Shown: positions 41,241 to 51,772 of the stretch, one piece after another
How positions within the stretch are numbered: the stretch's first letter is position 1
Layout of the letters: the number at the start of each line of letters is the position of its first letter
Assembly: GCF_009469605.1 (NCBI RefSeq)
Contig: NZ_SSXU01000002.1
Coordinates: forward strand, 238,807-302,806
Direction: 5' to 3'
DNA: 64,000 nucleotides
Source: Zoogloea sp. 1C4
Lineage (GTDB): Bacteria; Pseudomonadota; Gammaproteobacteria; Burkholderiales; Rhodocyclaceae
Notes under the pieces: generated by a model
The model's database searches: none
Seen by the model: only the letters and a program-made list of their open reading frames with translations
Told to the model about the DNA's origin: nothing
Position numbers and translations under genes: made by a program

Positions 41241-44009
41241 TCAACGCTCCTGCTTCTTGAGTAGCAAAACAGCCACGCCGAGAATGACCGGAACCGAAAT
41301 GAGCATCGACCACAGCGGCCCTGTCAGGTCGGCCAGGCCAAGCGCTTTGCTGAATACGCCACGGCTGATGGAAATCATGTGCGTGGCGGGGTAGATCTCG
41401 CCGATGAACTTGCTGGAGCCTTCGAGCGAGGACACGGGATCGATCAGGCCGGCGAACTGGGTGGCCGGTATGAGGGTGCCGATCATGGCGAAGAACATGG
41501 CCGCGATCTGGCTGCGTGTAACGGCCGAGGCCAGCAGCCCCATGCCTGTCGCGGCGAAGGAGAAGATCAGCGCGGCCAGCGCCAGGGTGAAGAAGCTGCC
41601 CTTGACCGGCACACCGAAGACGGTGACCGCGAGCAGGCTCATCAGCAGGAAGTTCACCATGGCCAGACCGACATAGGGCAGTTGCTTGCCAAGCAGGAAC
41701 TCGATGCGCGTGACCGGCGTCACGTACAGATTGGTGATCGACCCGGTTTCTTTCTCGCGCACCACCGCCAGCGCAGTCAGCATGGCCGGCAGCATGAGCA
41801 GCAGCAGAGGGATCACCGCCGGCACCATGGCTGGCAGACTCTTGACATCGGGGTTGTAGCGAAAGCGCGTCTCGACGCTCGCATTGCCTGCGGCGCTGGC
41901 ACCGCTGCGTTCGCTGGCCTGTACGAGCAGCCAGTGCTGGTGCATGCCCTGAACGTAGCCCTGGACGGTTTCCGCGCGTTGCGGCATGGCGCCGTCGAGC
42001 CACGCACCGATCTGCACGTTCTGGCCTCGCAACACATCGCGAGAGAAGCCAGGGGGGATCTCAATGGCCAGCGACAGTTCGCCGTTGCGCATACGCCGGT
42101 CGAGGTCCTCGTAGTCGATGATCGGCGCGTGCTCGGTGAAGTAGCGCGAGCCGGCCAAGTTCAGCGTGTAGTTCTGGCTGAGCGTGGTCTGGTCGCGATC
42201 GAGCACCGCATAGCTCAGGTCCTCGACGTCCAAGGTGATGCCGAAGCCGATCGCGAACATCAGGAGCAGCGAACCGCCCAGCGCCAGGGTGGCGCGCACC
42301 GGATCGCGCTGCAGTTCCAGTGCTTCGCGCCACAGATAGCTGAGCATGCGGCGCAGGCTGAAGCCTTCAGCGTTGTGCCCGATGTGCTCAGTGTGTGTCG
42401 CTGGCGTCTGAATCGCCGTATTGGCGGCCTCGGTGGGGCCGGCGGGAGCGACCGTGCCGCCCTCCGCCTCGACGAGGTAGCCGATGAAGGCCTCTTCAAG
42501 GGTTTTGGCGCCGCGTTTCTCGACCAGCCTGGCAGGCACATCGCTGTCGAGCACCTTGCCTGCATGCATCATCGACATGCGGTCGCAACGCTCGGCCTCG
42601 TTCATGAAGTGGGTGGAAATGAAGACCGTCACCCGGTCGCGCCGCGACAGCTCGATGAGCAGCCGCCAGAACGCGTCGCGCGCCACCGGATCGACGCCGG
42701 AGGTCGGTTCGTCCAGAATCAGCAGCTCGGGCTTGTGCACCATGGCAACGGCCAGCGACAGGCGCTGGCGTATGCCCAGCGGCAGACTGGCCGGCAGGCT
42801 GTCGATGACGTCCACCAGCCCGAAGCGCTCCACCATCTCGTCCACGCGGCCCGGAATATCGTTCGGGGACACACTGAAGAGCTTGGCGTGCAACTCCAGG
42901 TTCTGGCGTACCGTGATTTCGCTGTAGAGCGAGAACGCTTGGGACATGTAGCCGACGCGGCGGCGGGTGCCCAGATCATGCGGGTTCACTTCATGGCCGA
43001 ACAGCCAGGCCCGACCCTCGCTCGCCGGCAACAGGCCGGTAAGCATCTTCATCGTCGTGGACTTGCCGCACCCGTTGGAGCCGAGGAAGCCGAAGATTTC
43101 ACCGCGCCGGATGCGGAAGGACACGCTATCGACGGCAACGAAGTCGCCAAAGCGCATGGTCAGCCCCTCGGCCTCGATGGCGATATCGTCCGCGCCGTCC
43201 TCAGGCAGAGGCGGAATGACAACCGCTTGGTGTCCGCGCTTTTTCTCTTCCGGGAGCAGGCGGATGAATGCCTCTTCCAGGTTCGGGCTGTTTGTTGTCT
43301 CCAGCAATTCCTTCGGCGTACCGGTGGCGAGGACCTTGCCGTCGTCGATGGCGGCGAGCCAGTCGAAGCGCTGGGCCTCATCCATGTAGGCGGTAGCCAC
43401 GATCACGCTCATGCCGGGGCGGTCGGCGCGGATGCGCTCGATCAGATCCCAGAACTGCGCGCGCGCCAGCGGGTCCACGCCAGTCGTCGGCTCATCGAGA
43501 ATCAGAAAATCCGGGTCATGAATCAGCGCGCAGCACAGGCCGAGTTTTTGCTTCATGCCCCCGGACAGCTTGCCTGCCGGGCGCTCCAGGAATTTGAACA
43601 GGCCAGTGGCCTGAGTCAGTTCGTCGATCCGCTGGCGGCGCTCTGCGGCGCCATGACCGAACAGGCGCGCGAAGAATTGCAGATTCTCCTCGACCGAGAG
43701 CGTCGGATACAGGTTTTTGCCCAGTCCCTGCGGCATGTAGGCGATGCGCGGGCATACCTGCTTGCGATGGGCCTTGCTGGCCATGTCGCCACCCAGCACC
43801 TCGACCGTGCCCTCCTGGATGATGCGCACACCCGCCAGCAATGAGAGCAGACTGGATTTGCCCACGCCGTCGGGGCCGATCAGGCCGACCATCCGTCCGG
43901 CGGGAATGTCCAGATCGATGCCATCCAGGGCGATGACGTCGCCGTAACGCAAGCGCACCTGACGGACGCTTGCAACGGTCGTGGGCTGCGCACTCGCACT
44001 GTGGCTCAT
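41241..44009 (-). CDS. RbbA-like fusion: two ABC ATPase domains plus ABC-2 permease
   Basis: The 922-residue protein contains ATPase domain 1 (about 10-240; [32 protein letters not shown]), ATPase domain 2 (about 285-510; [24 protein letters not shown], with a degenerate signature [11 protein letters not shown]) and an ABC-2 membrane domain (about 555-920; [19 protein letters not shown]). The layout matches RbbA/YhiH of E. coli, described as a ribosome-associated ATPase and putative transporter. Here an adaptor and outer-membrane factor accompany it, so a tripartite exporter is likely. It follows the HlyD gene after three bases. Confidence 0.9.
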   Translation of the reverse strand: MSHSASAQPTTVASVRQVRLRYGDVIALDGIDLDIPAGRMVGLIGPDGVGKSSLLSLLAGVRIIQEGTVEVLGGDMASKAHRKQVCPRIAYMPQGLGKNLYPTLSVEENLQFFARLFGHGAAERRQRIDELTQATGLFKFLERPAGKLSGGMKQKLGLCCALIHDPDFLILDEPTTGVDPLARAQFWDLIERIRADRPGMSVIVATAYMDEAQRFDWLAAIDDGKVLATGTPKELLETTNSPNLEEAFIRLLPEEKKRGHQAVVIPPLPEDGADDIAIEAEGLTMRFGDFVAVDSVSFRIRRGEIFGFLGSNGCGKSTTMKMLTGLLPASEGRAWLFGHEVNPHDLGTRRRVGYMSQAFSLYSEITVRQNLELHAKLFSVSPNDIPGRVDEMVERFGLVDVIDSLPASLPLGIRQRLSLAVAMVHKPELLILDEPTSGVDPVARDAFWRLLIELSRRDRVTVFISTHFMNEAERCDRMSMMHAGKVLDSDVPARLVEKRGAKTLEEAFIGYLVEAEGGTVAPAGPTEAANTAIQTPATHTEHIGHNAEGFSLRRMLSYLWREALELQRDPVRATLALGGSLLLMFAIGFGITLDVEDLSYAVLDRDQTTLSQNYTLNLAGSRYFTEHAPIIDYEDLDRRMRNGELSLAIEIPPGFSRDVLRGQNVQIGAWLDGAMPQRAETVQGYVQGMHQHWLLVQASERSGASAAGNASVETRFRYNPDVKSLPAMVPAVIPLLLLMLPAMLTALAVVREKETGSITNLYVTPVTRIEFLLGKQLPYVGLAMVNFLLMSLLAVTVFGVPVKGSFFTLALAALIFSFAATGMGLLASAVTRSQIAAMFFAMIGTLIPATQFAGLIDPVSSLEGSSKFIGEIYPATHMISISRGVFSKALGLADLTGPLWSMLISVPVILGVAVLLLKKQER

Positions 44010-44012
44010 ACC

Positions 44013-45092
44013 TTACTCCGGCACGCGAACGGAGAGGTTTTGAGGCCACTCGGCATTGGCGTCGAGTTTGATCCAGGCCACGCCGGGCAACCCGGTCTTG
44101 ACCTGATTGAGGTGCTCACGCAGCAACTCCTGCGAAATCTGCGCGCGCACGCGAAACATCAGTTTCTGCCGCTCGCTGGCGGTTTCCACCGTCTTGGGAG
44201 TGAACTGCGCCGCGCTGGCGACGAAGGAAACGGTGGCTGGAATCACATACTCGGGCGCGGCATCCAGAATGATGCGAACCTCCGAGCCCAGCGCAACGCG
44301 GCCGGCCACGGTTTCGGGCAGGAAGAAGGTGATGTACACGTCCGACAGGTCGATAAGATTCAGGACGCGTCCGCCCGATCCCAGCACCTCACCGGGTTGC
44401 GCGACACGCACCTGAACCCGTCCGTCGCGCGGAGACCGCAGTTCGCTGTCGCGTATGTCGGCTTCGATGCGGTTGATGCTGGCCGTGGCAGCGGACACGC
44501 TGGACCTCGCGCCGACGAGCTGCGCCTTGGCGGCCTCGACCGCGGCGCGGGCAGCGGCGGCCTGTGCCTTGCTGGCCGCGAGGGTCGCTTGGGCGCCCCG
44601 TACGCGCGCCCGGTCATCGTCCAGTTCCTGGATCGAGGCGGCTCCCTCACTCGACAGCGTGCTGGAGCGTGTCAGGCGCCGTTGCGCGGCGTCCAGTTCG
44701 GACTCGCGCTGACCAACCAGAGCCAAGGCGGCAGTCACGTCGGCTTCACGCAGCGCCACCTGTGCCTGCGCCGCGGTCACCGAATGCTCAGCCTGCTGAC
44801 GCATGGCCAGGGCCTCGTCGCGCTGCGCTTCCAGCGTTTCCAGCCGCATCTTGGCCAGTGGCTGGCCGGCTGTGACGAAATCGCCTTCACGCACCAGGAT
44901 GTCTTCGATGCGGCCGGGAAGTTTGGTGGCCACGTCGATCTCGGTGGCTTCGATGCGGCCATTGCCGTTGACGAATCCTTCGCCCGGGCCGCTGTCGGTA
45001 AACCTCGTCCAGCTCCACCAGGCCAGCGCGGCAACAACCGCTGCAGCGAAAGCGACCAGGAGTTTTTTCTTGAGAGAGGGGGAGACAGTCAT
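44013..45092 (-). CDS. HlyD-family periplasmic adaptor (membrane fusion protein)
   Basis: This 359-residue adaptor has one N-terminal membrane anchor ([18 protein letters not shown]), a lipoyl/barrel-sandwich half ([22 protein letters not shown]), a long coiled-coil hairpin (about 95-210, alanine/glutamine-rich) and the second lipoyl half ([19 protein letters not shown]) with a beta-barrel domain. It would bridge the RbbA-like/YhhJ-like inner-membrane permeases and the outer-membrane factor encoded just upstream. It corresponds to YhiI in the E. coli locus. Confidence 0.9.
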   Translation of the reverse strand: MTVSPSLKKKLLVAFAAAVVAALAWWSWTRFTDSGPGEGFVNGNGRIEATEIDVATKLPGRIEDILVREGDFVTAGQPLAKMRLETLEAQRDEALAMRQQAEHSVTAAQAQVALREADVTAALALVGQRESELDAAQRRLTRSSTLSSEGAASIQELDDDRARVRGAQATLAASKAQAAAARAAVEAAKAQLVGARSSVSAATASINRIEADIRDSELRSPRDGRVQVRVAQPGEVLGSGGRVLNLIDLSDVYITFFLPETVAGRVALGSEVRIILDAAPEYVIPATVSFVASAAQFTPKTVETASERQKLMFRVRAQISQELLREHLNQVKTGLPGVAWIKLDANAEWPQNLSVRVPE

Positions 45093-45106
45093 GGGTTCGG
45101 CGTGCC

Positions 45107-46600
45107 TTAACGGGTTGATGGGGTGGAAGCGGGAGTCGAGGCCGCACCCTGTGCCTCGCCGGCTGCGGCGAGGGTGCCGCCGCCGAGCGCGGCATACAGC
45201 GCCACCTGGCTGGACAGCAGCGCGCGGCGCGCCTGTACCAGTTGTTGCTGGGCTCCCAGCAGATCGCGCTGGGCATCCAGCACTTCCAAGAAGGCGGCCG
45301 AGCCGTTGTCGTAGCGCAACTTGGCCAGGCGTGCGCGTTCGCTTTGCGCTTCCAGGTTGGCTCTCTGGATCGTCAACTGCTCAGCCAGCCAGTGCTTTGC
45401 GCTCAGCGCATCGGCCACCTCGCGGAAGGCCGTTTGAATGGTTTTTTCGTATCCGGCGACGGCGATGTCGCGGCGCACTTCGCTCAGCTCCAGATTGGCG
45501 CGGCGGCGCCCGCCATCGAAGATGGGCAGCGACAGGGTGGGCATGAAGGTCCAGGCACGACTGCCGGAATCGAACAAGCCATTCAAGTCGGAGCTGGCCG
45601 TGCCGAAGCTGCCGGTCAGCGCAATGCGCGGCAAAAACGCCGCGCGGGCCGCGCCGATGTGGGCATTGCTGGCACGCAATTGGTGTTCGGCGGAAATGAT
45701 GTCCGGGCGACTGACCAGCAGCTCCGAAGGCAGGCCGGCCCGGAGTTCGGCCAGCACCGTTGTTTCATCGAAGGGTGCCTTGGTGGGCAGCGGGCCAGGA
45801 TCGGCACCTACCAGCAGTGCCAGCGCGTGCAGTTGCGTGGCGCGTGCTTGCTCAAGCTGGGTTAGCAGCGCCTGAGCCTGGTTCAGCAAAGTTTGGACTT
45901 GAGTGAGGTCCAGCTTCGAGGTCGAGCCGACTTCAACGCGGCGCCGGAAAATGCGATAGGACTCCTCGCGGGTCGCGACGGTTTGACGGGCGATAGCCAC
46001 GCGTTCGTCTATCTCGCGCAAGCCAAGATAACCGTCGGCCACCTGGGCGATCAGCGCCAGGTGGACGGCCTGGCGGGCCGCGTCGGAAGCCAGCCAGCTT
46101 TGCAGGGCGGCGTCTTCCAGGTTGCGGACCCGGCCCCACAGATCCAGCTCCCAGGTGCTCAAACCCACCTCGGCCCGATATTCGCCGCCCACCTGCGACC
46201 GGCCCGACATGTTCAGATCGCCAGGGACGCGCGCGCGTCCACCTTGGGCGCCCACGCCCATGGCAGGAAAACGATCCGAGCGCTGAATGCGGAATGTGGC
46301 GCTGGCTTCCTCGACGCGCAGCGCGGCCACGCGCAGGTCGCGGTTGTTTTCCAGCGCAGTCTCGATGAGGCGTTGCAGCAGGGGGTCGGTGAAGTACGCC
46401 TGCCAGGCAAGCTCTCCCGCGTGGGCGCCGTCGGTGCCTGATCCAAGATGCGCGGGCCAGGCTTCGGGCACGGGCAATGGCGGGGTGTCTGGCGCCGGAG
46501 CGAGCGACATGCAGCCGGTCAAGACGACGGCGCTCAGGGCCAACGAGGCAGCGCGCAATCTGAACGCGGGAAACAACGGGGAAGTTGGGAGCATGGTCAC
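45107..46600 (-). CDS. Outer-membrane efflux lipoprotein (OprM/NodT family)
   Basis: This 497-residue outer-membrane factor has a signal peptide ending in the lipobox LTGC (about residue 28-31) and two repeated OEP domains ([52 protein letters not shown], the second quoted in part: [15 protein letters not shown]). It forms the TolC-like channel of the exporter. The start may be GTG at 46600 or ATG at 46594. It is the first gene of the long directon, with a TetR gene divergent from it across 445 bp. Confidence 0.9.
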   Translation of the reverse strand: MTMLPTSPLFPAFRLRAASLALSAVVLTGCMSLAPAPDTPPLPVPEAWPAHLGSGTDGAHAGELAWQAYFTDPLLQRLIETALENNRDLRVAALRVEEASATFRIQRSDRFPAMGVGAQGGRARVPGDLNMSGRSQVGGEYRAEVGLSTWELDLWGRVRNLEDAALQSWLASDAARQAVHLALIAQVADGYLGLREIDERVAIARQTVATREESYRIFRRRVEVGSTSKLDLTQVQTLLNQAQALLTQLEQARATQLHALALLVGADPGPLPTKAPFDETTVLAELRAGLPSELLVSRPDIISAEHQLRASNAHIGAARAAFLPRIALTGSFGTASSDLNGLFDSGSRAWTFMPTLSLPIFDGGRRRANLELSEVRRDIAVAGYEKTIQTAFREVADALSAKHWLAEQLTIQRANLEAQSERARLAKLRYDNGSAAFLEVLDAQRDLLGAQQQLVQARRALLSSQVALYAALGGGTLAAAGEAQGAASTPASTPSTR

Positions 46601-46883
46601 GTTCCGTACAGGTATCGGGCTGAAGAGGGTCTGGTCGCAGAGGAGGGAATGGCTGCCACCCGCGCAATGCGGGGTTCGTGGCTGGTGTCCGCAGGCCCTA
46701 CTTTCTTGCTTGCAAGTGCTGTCAAGCCCACTTCATCTCCTTGTTGATATGTGCATCCCCGTGTTCCCCGGCTGGTTGATAGGGCGCTCTTCCTGTGTCG
46801 TAACCCGATGTGCCAGGTTCACTCGCGCCCTGTGTTGATCTGCATTGTGAAATCTGAAAACAAACAACTGGGCGGTTGCTTTC

Positions 46884-46899
46884 AATTATACGTTACAAT
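46884..46899. promoter_or_regulatory. Overlapping divergent -10 elements in the TetR/efflux intergenic region
   Basis: On the minus strand a perfect TATAAT (46889-46884) faces the efflux directon, with TTGCGG 16 bp upstream as a weak -35. On the plus strand TACAAT (46894-46899) faces tetR, four bases away. One TetR dimer could cover both. This lies in the 445-bp gap 46601-47045, where I see no gene; the rest of the gap holds no clear feature. Confidence 0.5.
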
Positions 46900-47045
46900 C
46901 CAAGAACCGCAATCAGCGGGCTCGTCGGTCATTGCCGCAGGTCAATTCGAGCTGCCGGCTTGGGTTCAAGGAAGGCCCTGATTCTTGGTAGAGCCGGTGA
47001 CAGGCCCATGGGAACACCCCTCAGATCTTTGAACAGAGCCTTTGA

Positions 47046-47684
47046 ATGCCACCCAAGAAAGATGACGCGCCAGACAACAAGCGCCGCTACCTGTCCTCTG
47101 CCGCCAGGAAAGAGGAAATACTCGACGCGGCCCTGGTCGAATTCGCGGATCGGACATACAACGCAGTGTCGATGGAGCGCCTGGCGGAATGCGCGGGCTT
47201 GTCCAAGGCTGGCATCTATGCCCACTTCAAAAGCAAGGAAGAAATTTTTCACGCCTTGCTCGAACGTACGACGAAGCAGATTTGTGATTTCCAGGGCTGG
47301 CTCCCGGATGAGGATCTGACGTTGCCAGAGCTGGTAGATGTCTACCTGGATCGCCTGTACGCGACCTTCAGCTCCCCTGCCACGATGTCGATCTACCGGC
47401 TGCTTCTGGCCGAAAGCGCCCGAACTCCAGAGCTGGTGCAGCGTTGGCACAACGAAGTTGCGCTCGGGCTGAAAGAGCGGGCGCAGACCATCATCCACCG
47501 CAACATACGCCGAGGCGTCATTCGCCCAGGCGTCTTGACCGAACACTTCTTCCCGTTGGCGCTCGCGCCCGCAGTGCTGTGGCTGAGTTCCTCGATGCTG
47601 TCCAAGGGCAGTCCTTCCATCTCGCTGGTGCAGTTACGGGATGCGCACCGGCAACTGTTGCTTGAGCTTTTGCAGCCTCAATGA
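47046..47684 (+). CDS. TetR/AcrR-family transcriptional regulator
   Basis: This 212-residue protein has a TetR helix-turn-helix (about 22-68: KEEILDAALVEFADRTYNAV, MERLAECAGLSKAGIYAHFKSKEEIF) and a C-terminal helical ligand domain resembling TetR_C_7/AefR-like groups. It probably represses the divergent efflux-PHA directon and/or itself in response to a lipophilic compound. Its stop overlaps the next start (ATGA at 47681), so it is coupled to the DUF4105 gene. Confidence 0.9.
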   Translation: MPPKKDDAPDNKRRYLSSAARKEEILDAALVEFADRTYNAVSMERLAECAGLSKAGIYAHFKSKEEIFHALLERTTKQICDFQGWLPDEDLTLPELVDVYLDRLYATFSSPATMSIYRLLLAESARTPELVQRWHNEVALGLKERAQTIIHRNIRRGVIRPGVLTEHFFPLALAPAVLWLSSSMLSKGSPSISLVQLRDAHRQLLLELLQPQ

Positions 47685-48727
47685 GCGGAGTGATGCACAG
47701 AGTCCTGCGCGCCCTTGCAGGCTTGGCGATCGGCTTTGTGGTACTGCTGCTGACTGTGTGGGGTGCGCTGGCTCTGTGGCATCAGATGCCGGGACCTTCG
47801 GTGGTGCGATGGTTCGTCATTGCCATGTGGTCTACGTTGGGTGTGACCGTTGTCTTGTCGCGGGCGGGCTTGCTTGGGCGGCGCAATCGCAACATCGCCG
47901 GATTCGCATTTGTGATCGCAGCCGCCTCCCTGCTCATGTGGTGGGGGACGCTGCAGCCGTCACACCAGCGTGTATGGGCTGACGATGTCGCCCAGTTGCT
48001 GGAGGCCAGGATCGACGGCAACCATGTTCACCTGAATAATGTGCGCAACTTCCAGTGGCGCAGCGAAACCGACTACACCCCGCAGTGGGAGAGCCGCACA
48101 TACGACCTGGATCGTCTGCGCAGCGCCGACTTGGTGCTTTCCTACTGGATGGGGCCGCACATCGCCCACACCCTGGTGTCGTTCGGCTTCGATGGCGGTG
48201 ATCGCGTGGTGTTCTCGCTGGAAATTCGCAAGGAACGCCATGAGTCCTTCTCGGCGGTAGGAGGATTCTTCCGTCAGTTCGAGCAGATCCTGGTAGCCGC
48301 CGATGAGCGAGACATTGTGCGTACGCGCAGCAACGCGCGAGGCGAAGATGTTTATCTCTATCGCTTGCAGATGAATCAGGCGAGTGCCCGCGCGTTGTTT
48401 CTGGAGTTTCTGAACGCGGCCAATGAACTGCGGCAGAAACCGCGCTTTTACAACACGTTAACCAGTAACTGCACGACCATCGTATTCGAGCTGGCCCGGG
48501 TCATTGCGCCCGCATTGCCAATGGACTATCGCCTGCTGCTGTCTGGATATTTTGCGCGGTACGTCTACGACATGCATGGATTGACGCCTGGCTATCGTTA
48601 CGATGAATTGCAGGCACTGGGGCATATCAACGAACGTGCCCTTGCTTCCGATGTGTCAGAGGATGACTTCTCGATGTCGATTCGACAAGGCGTGCCAGGC
48701 ATCCCTGCCAACGAGGTGAATCCATGA
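47681..48727 (+). CDS. DUF4105 membrane protein
   Basis: This 348-residue protein has about three N-terminal hydrophobic segments (GFVVLLLTVWGALALWH; VIAMWSTLGVTVVLSRAG) and then a DUF4105 domain (about 110-290; NNVRNFQWRSETDYTPQWESR, SNCTTIVFELAR with a conserved Cys). DUF4105 resembles a papain-like/NlpC-type fold by proposal; the activity is unproven. It overlaps the TetR gene upstream and the esterase lipoprotein gene downstream (ATGA at 48724), forming a three-gene coupled unit. Confidence 0.8.
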   Translation: MSGVMHRVLRALAGLAIGFVVLLLTVWGALALWHQMPGPSVVRWFVIAMWSTLGVTVVLSRAGLLGRRNRNIAGFAFVIAAASLLMWWGTLQPSHQRVWADDVAQLLEARIDGNHVHLNNVRNFQWRSETDYTPQWESRTYDLDRLRSADLVLSYWMGPHIAHTLVSFGFDGGDRVVFSLEIRKERHESFSAVGGFFRQFEQILVAADERDIVRTRSNARGEDVYLYRLQMNQASARALFLEFLNAANELRQKPRFYNTLTSNCTTIVFELARVIAPALPMDYRLLLSGYFARYVYDMHGLTPGYRYDELQALGHINERALASDVSEDDFSMSIRQGVPGIPANEVNP

Positions 48728-50664
48728 GGTTCCCGCAGGCCTGCCTTCTCATTACATGCGCCGCTCTTGCTCCGCTGCTGCTGGGGGGCTGCTCGATCCT
48801 GCGCGAGTTCGGCCCAGTGGTTGAAGTTCATACGCTACCTACCAGGGAGGCCATCGAACTCAAGCGCGGCGACATCCTGACACGTGGCAAGCTCAGCGAT
48901 GCGACTGTCCAGACCATCAGGGTGGCGGCATTGGATGAGCAGGCATGCGCAAAGCCGATCTCCTCGGAGTGCGCGGAGGCCTTGGCTACCGTGACGGGGG
49001 TTGCCACGGATAGACGCCTGGCTGCACTGTCCGAACTATGGCTGGCGCAGGCTCAGGCCATGAAGCCCGGTTCAGCGCAGCAAGCCGCCTGGCTTGAGAC
49101 GATTCGCTATGCCTATGCTTATCTGTTCCTTGGTGACCATACTCCGGGAGAGCGGGCCTTCGAGGATCGCCAGACCCAAGTGCGGGATTGGTATAACTAT
49201 GCCGTCGAGCATGCGGCCACCGGCATGTTCGAAGTTCGGCAACAAATGCCGACGCAGTTGTCCGACCAGACCAGTTGGAACATTGCAGGCTGGGAACTGA
49301 AGCTGGATATGCGCGGCGCGCGCTTACCGGGCAGTACGGCGGTGCCAGCCGAACTCCTGCCAGCCTCGTCCCTGTCTTTCCGTGGATTGCGTAGCCTCTA
49401 CCGGCGCGACGGCTTTGGCGCCGAGCTTGTGGCGGTCATTCCGGACGAGTCCCTGAGCGCCGCCCCAACTCGGGGTGGTCGCCCAGCGGCAAAACATGAT
49501 CAGCAACCGCTGCCCTGGAGCGAGATGCCCGCGCCGTCCATGACGGTTCTGCTGCATCCCGACGGAGACAACTTGGACAGCGTGCTGCATGCTCGTACAG
49601 CCCGTCTGACGGTGCATGACCCCTATGTGGAATCGGCCATTATGCTGCGCGGCCAACGTGTGCCGCTGGCGGCCAATTTCACGGCCGGCTATGGCGTATG
49701 GCTGGCCCGTGCCAATTTCAACCGCCAGTCGCTGCGCAGCCTGCTCGGGCGCGAGGGTGGCATCGACCGCCCGCACGTCTACTTGATGCAGCCCTACGAT
49801 CCGAACAGGCGGATCATCGTCATGCTGCACGGACTGGCCAGCAGCCCTGAAGCCTGGGTGGAACTCGCCAACGAAATCCTGGGCGATGAGGCCCTGCGCC
49901 AGCATTACCAGATCTGGCAGGTCTACTACCCGACCAACATGCCAGTCGCGTTGAACCACGCCATGATTCGCAGGGCGCTCGGGGATACGCTGACGCATTT
50001 CGACCCATCCGGCCAAGCGCCGGCGTCGTCCGACCTCGTGCTGGTGGGGCATAGCATGGGCGGGGTCATCGCGCGGTTGATGGTGTCGTCAACCGATCAA
50101 TCGCTGGTGCAATTGGCTGCGGATCACAGTCGGTTGACGCCGCAGCAGATCAGGCGCATTGATCCCATGTTGCGCTTCGAGCCCTTCCCGAATGTCAGCA
50201 GTGCCATCTTCATCGCGGCGCCTCATCGGGGCACATCGGTCGCGGGTGGACGCCTGGGGCGCTGGATGGCGGGATTTATCCGCTTTCCCATTACGGTGCT
50301 CGAAGAACTCGCCCATACACTGACACCCAATGCGGCCGCCAGCAGCCGTGAAAGCCTGGCAACCATTCCCAATAGCGTGAACAATCTCGACGAAAACGAT
50401 CCGTTCGTGCGTACGGCGGCGGGCTTTCCCATCTCATCCCAGGTGCGCTATCACTCGATCGTGGCCCAAGCCAATTCCGAAGTGGCCCTCGATGATTCCG
50501 ATGACGGTCTTGTGCCTTATCGCAGCGCACATCTTCCCGGCGCACAGTCCGAGAAAGTCATTATTTCGGGGCACAGCGTGCAACAGAGCGCGGCCGCGAT
50601 ACTGGAGATCCAGCGTATTCTGAGAGAGGACATGGCTCTGCGGGAAGCGCATTTACAGCCATAG
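48724..50664 (+). CDS. Lipoprotein alpha/beta-hydrolase (esterase/lipase)
   Basis: This 646-residue protein starts with a lipoprotein signal peptide (lipobox LLGGCS, about residues 19-24). The C-terminal half carries an alpha/beta-hydrolase: RRIIVMLHGLASSPEAWVEL, the nucleophile elbow LVGHSMGGVIARLM (Ser), the Asp in SDDGLVPYRSAH and His in ISGHSVQQS. The N-terminal half (about 25-330) is unfamiliar. It is probably an envelope esterase anchored on the periplasmic or outer-membrane face. It follows DUF4105 with translational coupling, and an IS66 remnant lies just downstream. Confidence 0.82.
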   Translation: MRFPQACLLITCAALAPLLLGGCSILREFGPVVEVHTLPTREAIELKRGDILTRGKLSDATVQTIRVAALDEQACAKPISSECAEALATVTGVATDRRLAALSELWLAQAQAMKPGSAQQAAWLETIRYAYAYLFLGDHTPGERAFEDRQTQVRDWYNYAVEHAATGMFEVRQQMPTQLSDQTSWNIAGWELKLDMRGARLPGSTAVPAELLPASSLSFRGLRSLYRRDGFGAELVAVIPDESLSAAPTRGGRPAAKHDQQPLPWSEMPAPSMTVLLHPDGDNLDSVLHARTARLTVHDPYVESAIMLRGQRVPLAANFTAGYGVWLARANFNRQSLRSLLGREGGIDRPHVYLMQPYDPNRRIIVMLHGLASSPEAWVELANEILGDEALRQHYQIWQVYYPTNMPVALNHAMIRRALGDTLTHFDPSGQAPASSDLVLVGHSMGGVIARLMVSSTDQSLVQLAADHSRLTPQQIRRIDPMLRFEPFPNVSSAIFIAAPHRGTSVAGGRLGRWMAGFIRFPITVLEELAHTLTPNAAASSRESLATIPNSVNNLDENDPFVRTAAGFPISSQVRYHSIVAQANSEVALDDSDDGLVPYRSAHLPGAQSEKVIISGHSVQQSAAAILEIQRILREDMALREAHLQP

Positions 50665-50710
50665 ACAACTGCCATCTGCTGTGCGCGGCCGAGCTGATTT
50701 CGGATTTCGT

Positions 50711-50926
50711 ATGGGCGTAATGCATTCATCTGAATGCGCAAAGAGCATCAGACTTACTGTTGCCCGCTCGACGCTGGCACAGTGGGTCGGTGCGTGCGGC
50801 GCGCAACTGCAGCCGATGGTAAAGGCGCTGGATGACGAACTGCGTCGCCACGTGGTGCTGCACGCCCACGAGACGCCGATGCTCAAGCCCAAGCATCTTG
50901 GCGACGGCAAGGCGTACCCAACGTGA
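50711..50926 (+). pseudogene. IS66-family transposase (TnpC) remnant
   Basis: The frame shows VARSTLAQWVGACGAQLQPM and HVVLHAHETPMLKP, recognisable as the centre of an IS66 TnpC transposase. The family's catalytic Asp in LHADETPV is His here, and both the N- and C-terminal parts are missing. The element is dead. No terminal inverted repeats or flanking duplication could be seen. Confidence 0.75.
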
Positions 50927-51192
50927 TCCGCCGTCTGGCGGCGACCCAGCCCATGCTCGACAAGATCGTCGGCCACCAACGCCACATCGCTCAGGCCTAC
51001 GGCATATCGATGGAGCATGCGCGCTGGCTGTTGACCACCGTGGCGTTCCACTGCCTTGCCGTGGCCGACACGGTGTACTCGGTCGCCGAACGGGAACCCG
51101 TCGTGGATGCAGACCGTGCGACGGAGGAAGCCGAGATGGAGGCCGAACTCAACAGGGCATGCACGCACTCATTGTTGGCATGCTGGCCTTGA
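50923..51192 (+). CDS. Hypothetical protein, no family recognised
   Basis: An 89-codon frame starts with GTG overlapping the end of the IS66 remnant. It contains MLDKIVGHQRHIAQAYGISM and a glutamate-rich end (ATEEAEMEAELNRA), so it is mostly helical. It may be a real small ICE gene or debris from the deletion scar. The 47 bp to the next frame hold nothing clear. Confidence 0.35.
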   Translation: MIRRLAATQPMLDKIVGHQRHIAQAYGISMEHARWLLTTVAFHCLAVADTVYSVAEREPVVDADRATEEAEMEAELNRACTHSLLACWP

Positions 51193-51251
51193 TGGATGCT
51201 GATGGCCTTTCAGGAGATAGTTGATCGTCGTTCTCGTTTGTGGGGGTTGAA

Positions 51252-51722
51252 TGGAAATCCAGGGATGCCGTAATTGAGGAGCCTGGACGGCGTATCGTTC
51301 AGGAACAAACACGCACGGGCGGCCAGGCCCTGCCGTGGCTCGACATGACGGCCTTCCTGCGCGGGGCCATCGACCTTGCGCTAGACAACCATGCCAATGC
51401 GCCACGCAGCAATACGCAATGGGTGTTCTTCGACCGTGGCCTGATCGACGCGGCGGCAGCACCCCAGGCACTGGACGGCACTACTATTCTGGACACGATT
51501 GCCCAGTCGCATCGCTACCACTCGCGCATCTTTCTGGCCCCGCCGTGGCCTGAAATCTATGTGCAGGACGAAGAACGCCGTCACAGCATGGATGAAGCGC
51601 GGGCTGAATTCGAGCGGCTTCAGCGCACCTATCCAGCGCTGGGCTATGCGGTATCGCGGTTGCCCAAGATCAGAGTGGCGCAACGCGCTGACTTTGTGCT
51701 GGACACCTTGGCTAGCCGCTAA
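51252..51722 (+). pseudogene. 5'-truncated AAA ATPase (NadR/Ttd14-like AAA_28)
   Basis: The 156 or so residues resemble the AAA_28 family from the second conserved block on: AVIEEPGRRIVQEQ, GGQALPWLDMTAF, WVFFDRGLIDAAA. The N-terminal strand and P-loop (GGPGSGKS type) that should precede are missing, about 25-30 residues. Without the P-loop it cannot bind nucleotide normally. The break lies directly after the IS66 remnant region, so insertion and deletion probably removed the 5' end. Confidence 0.7.
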
Positions 51723-51772
51723 CCTACCAAGGCGAACTCTACCGTATCTCACCGCCACGTAGGACTCCATGC

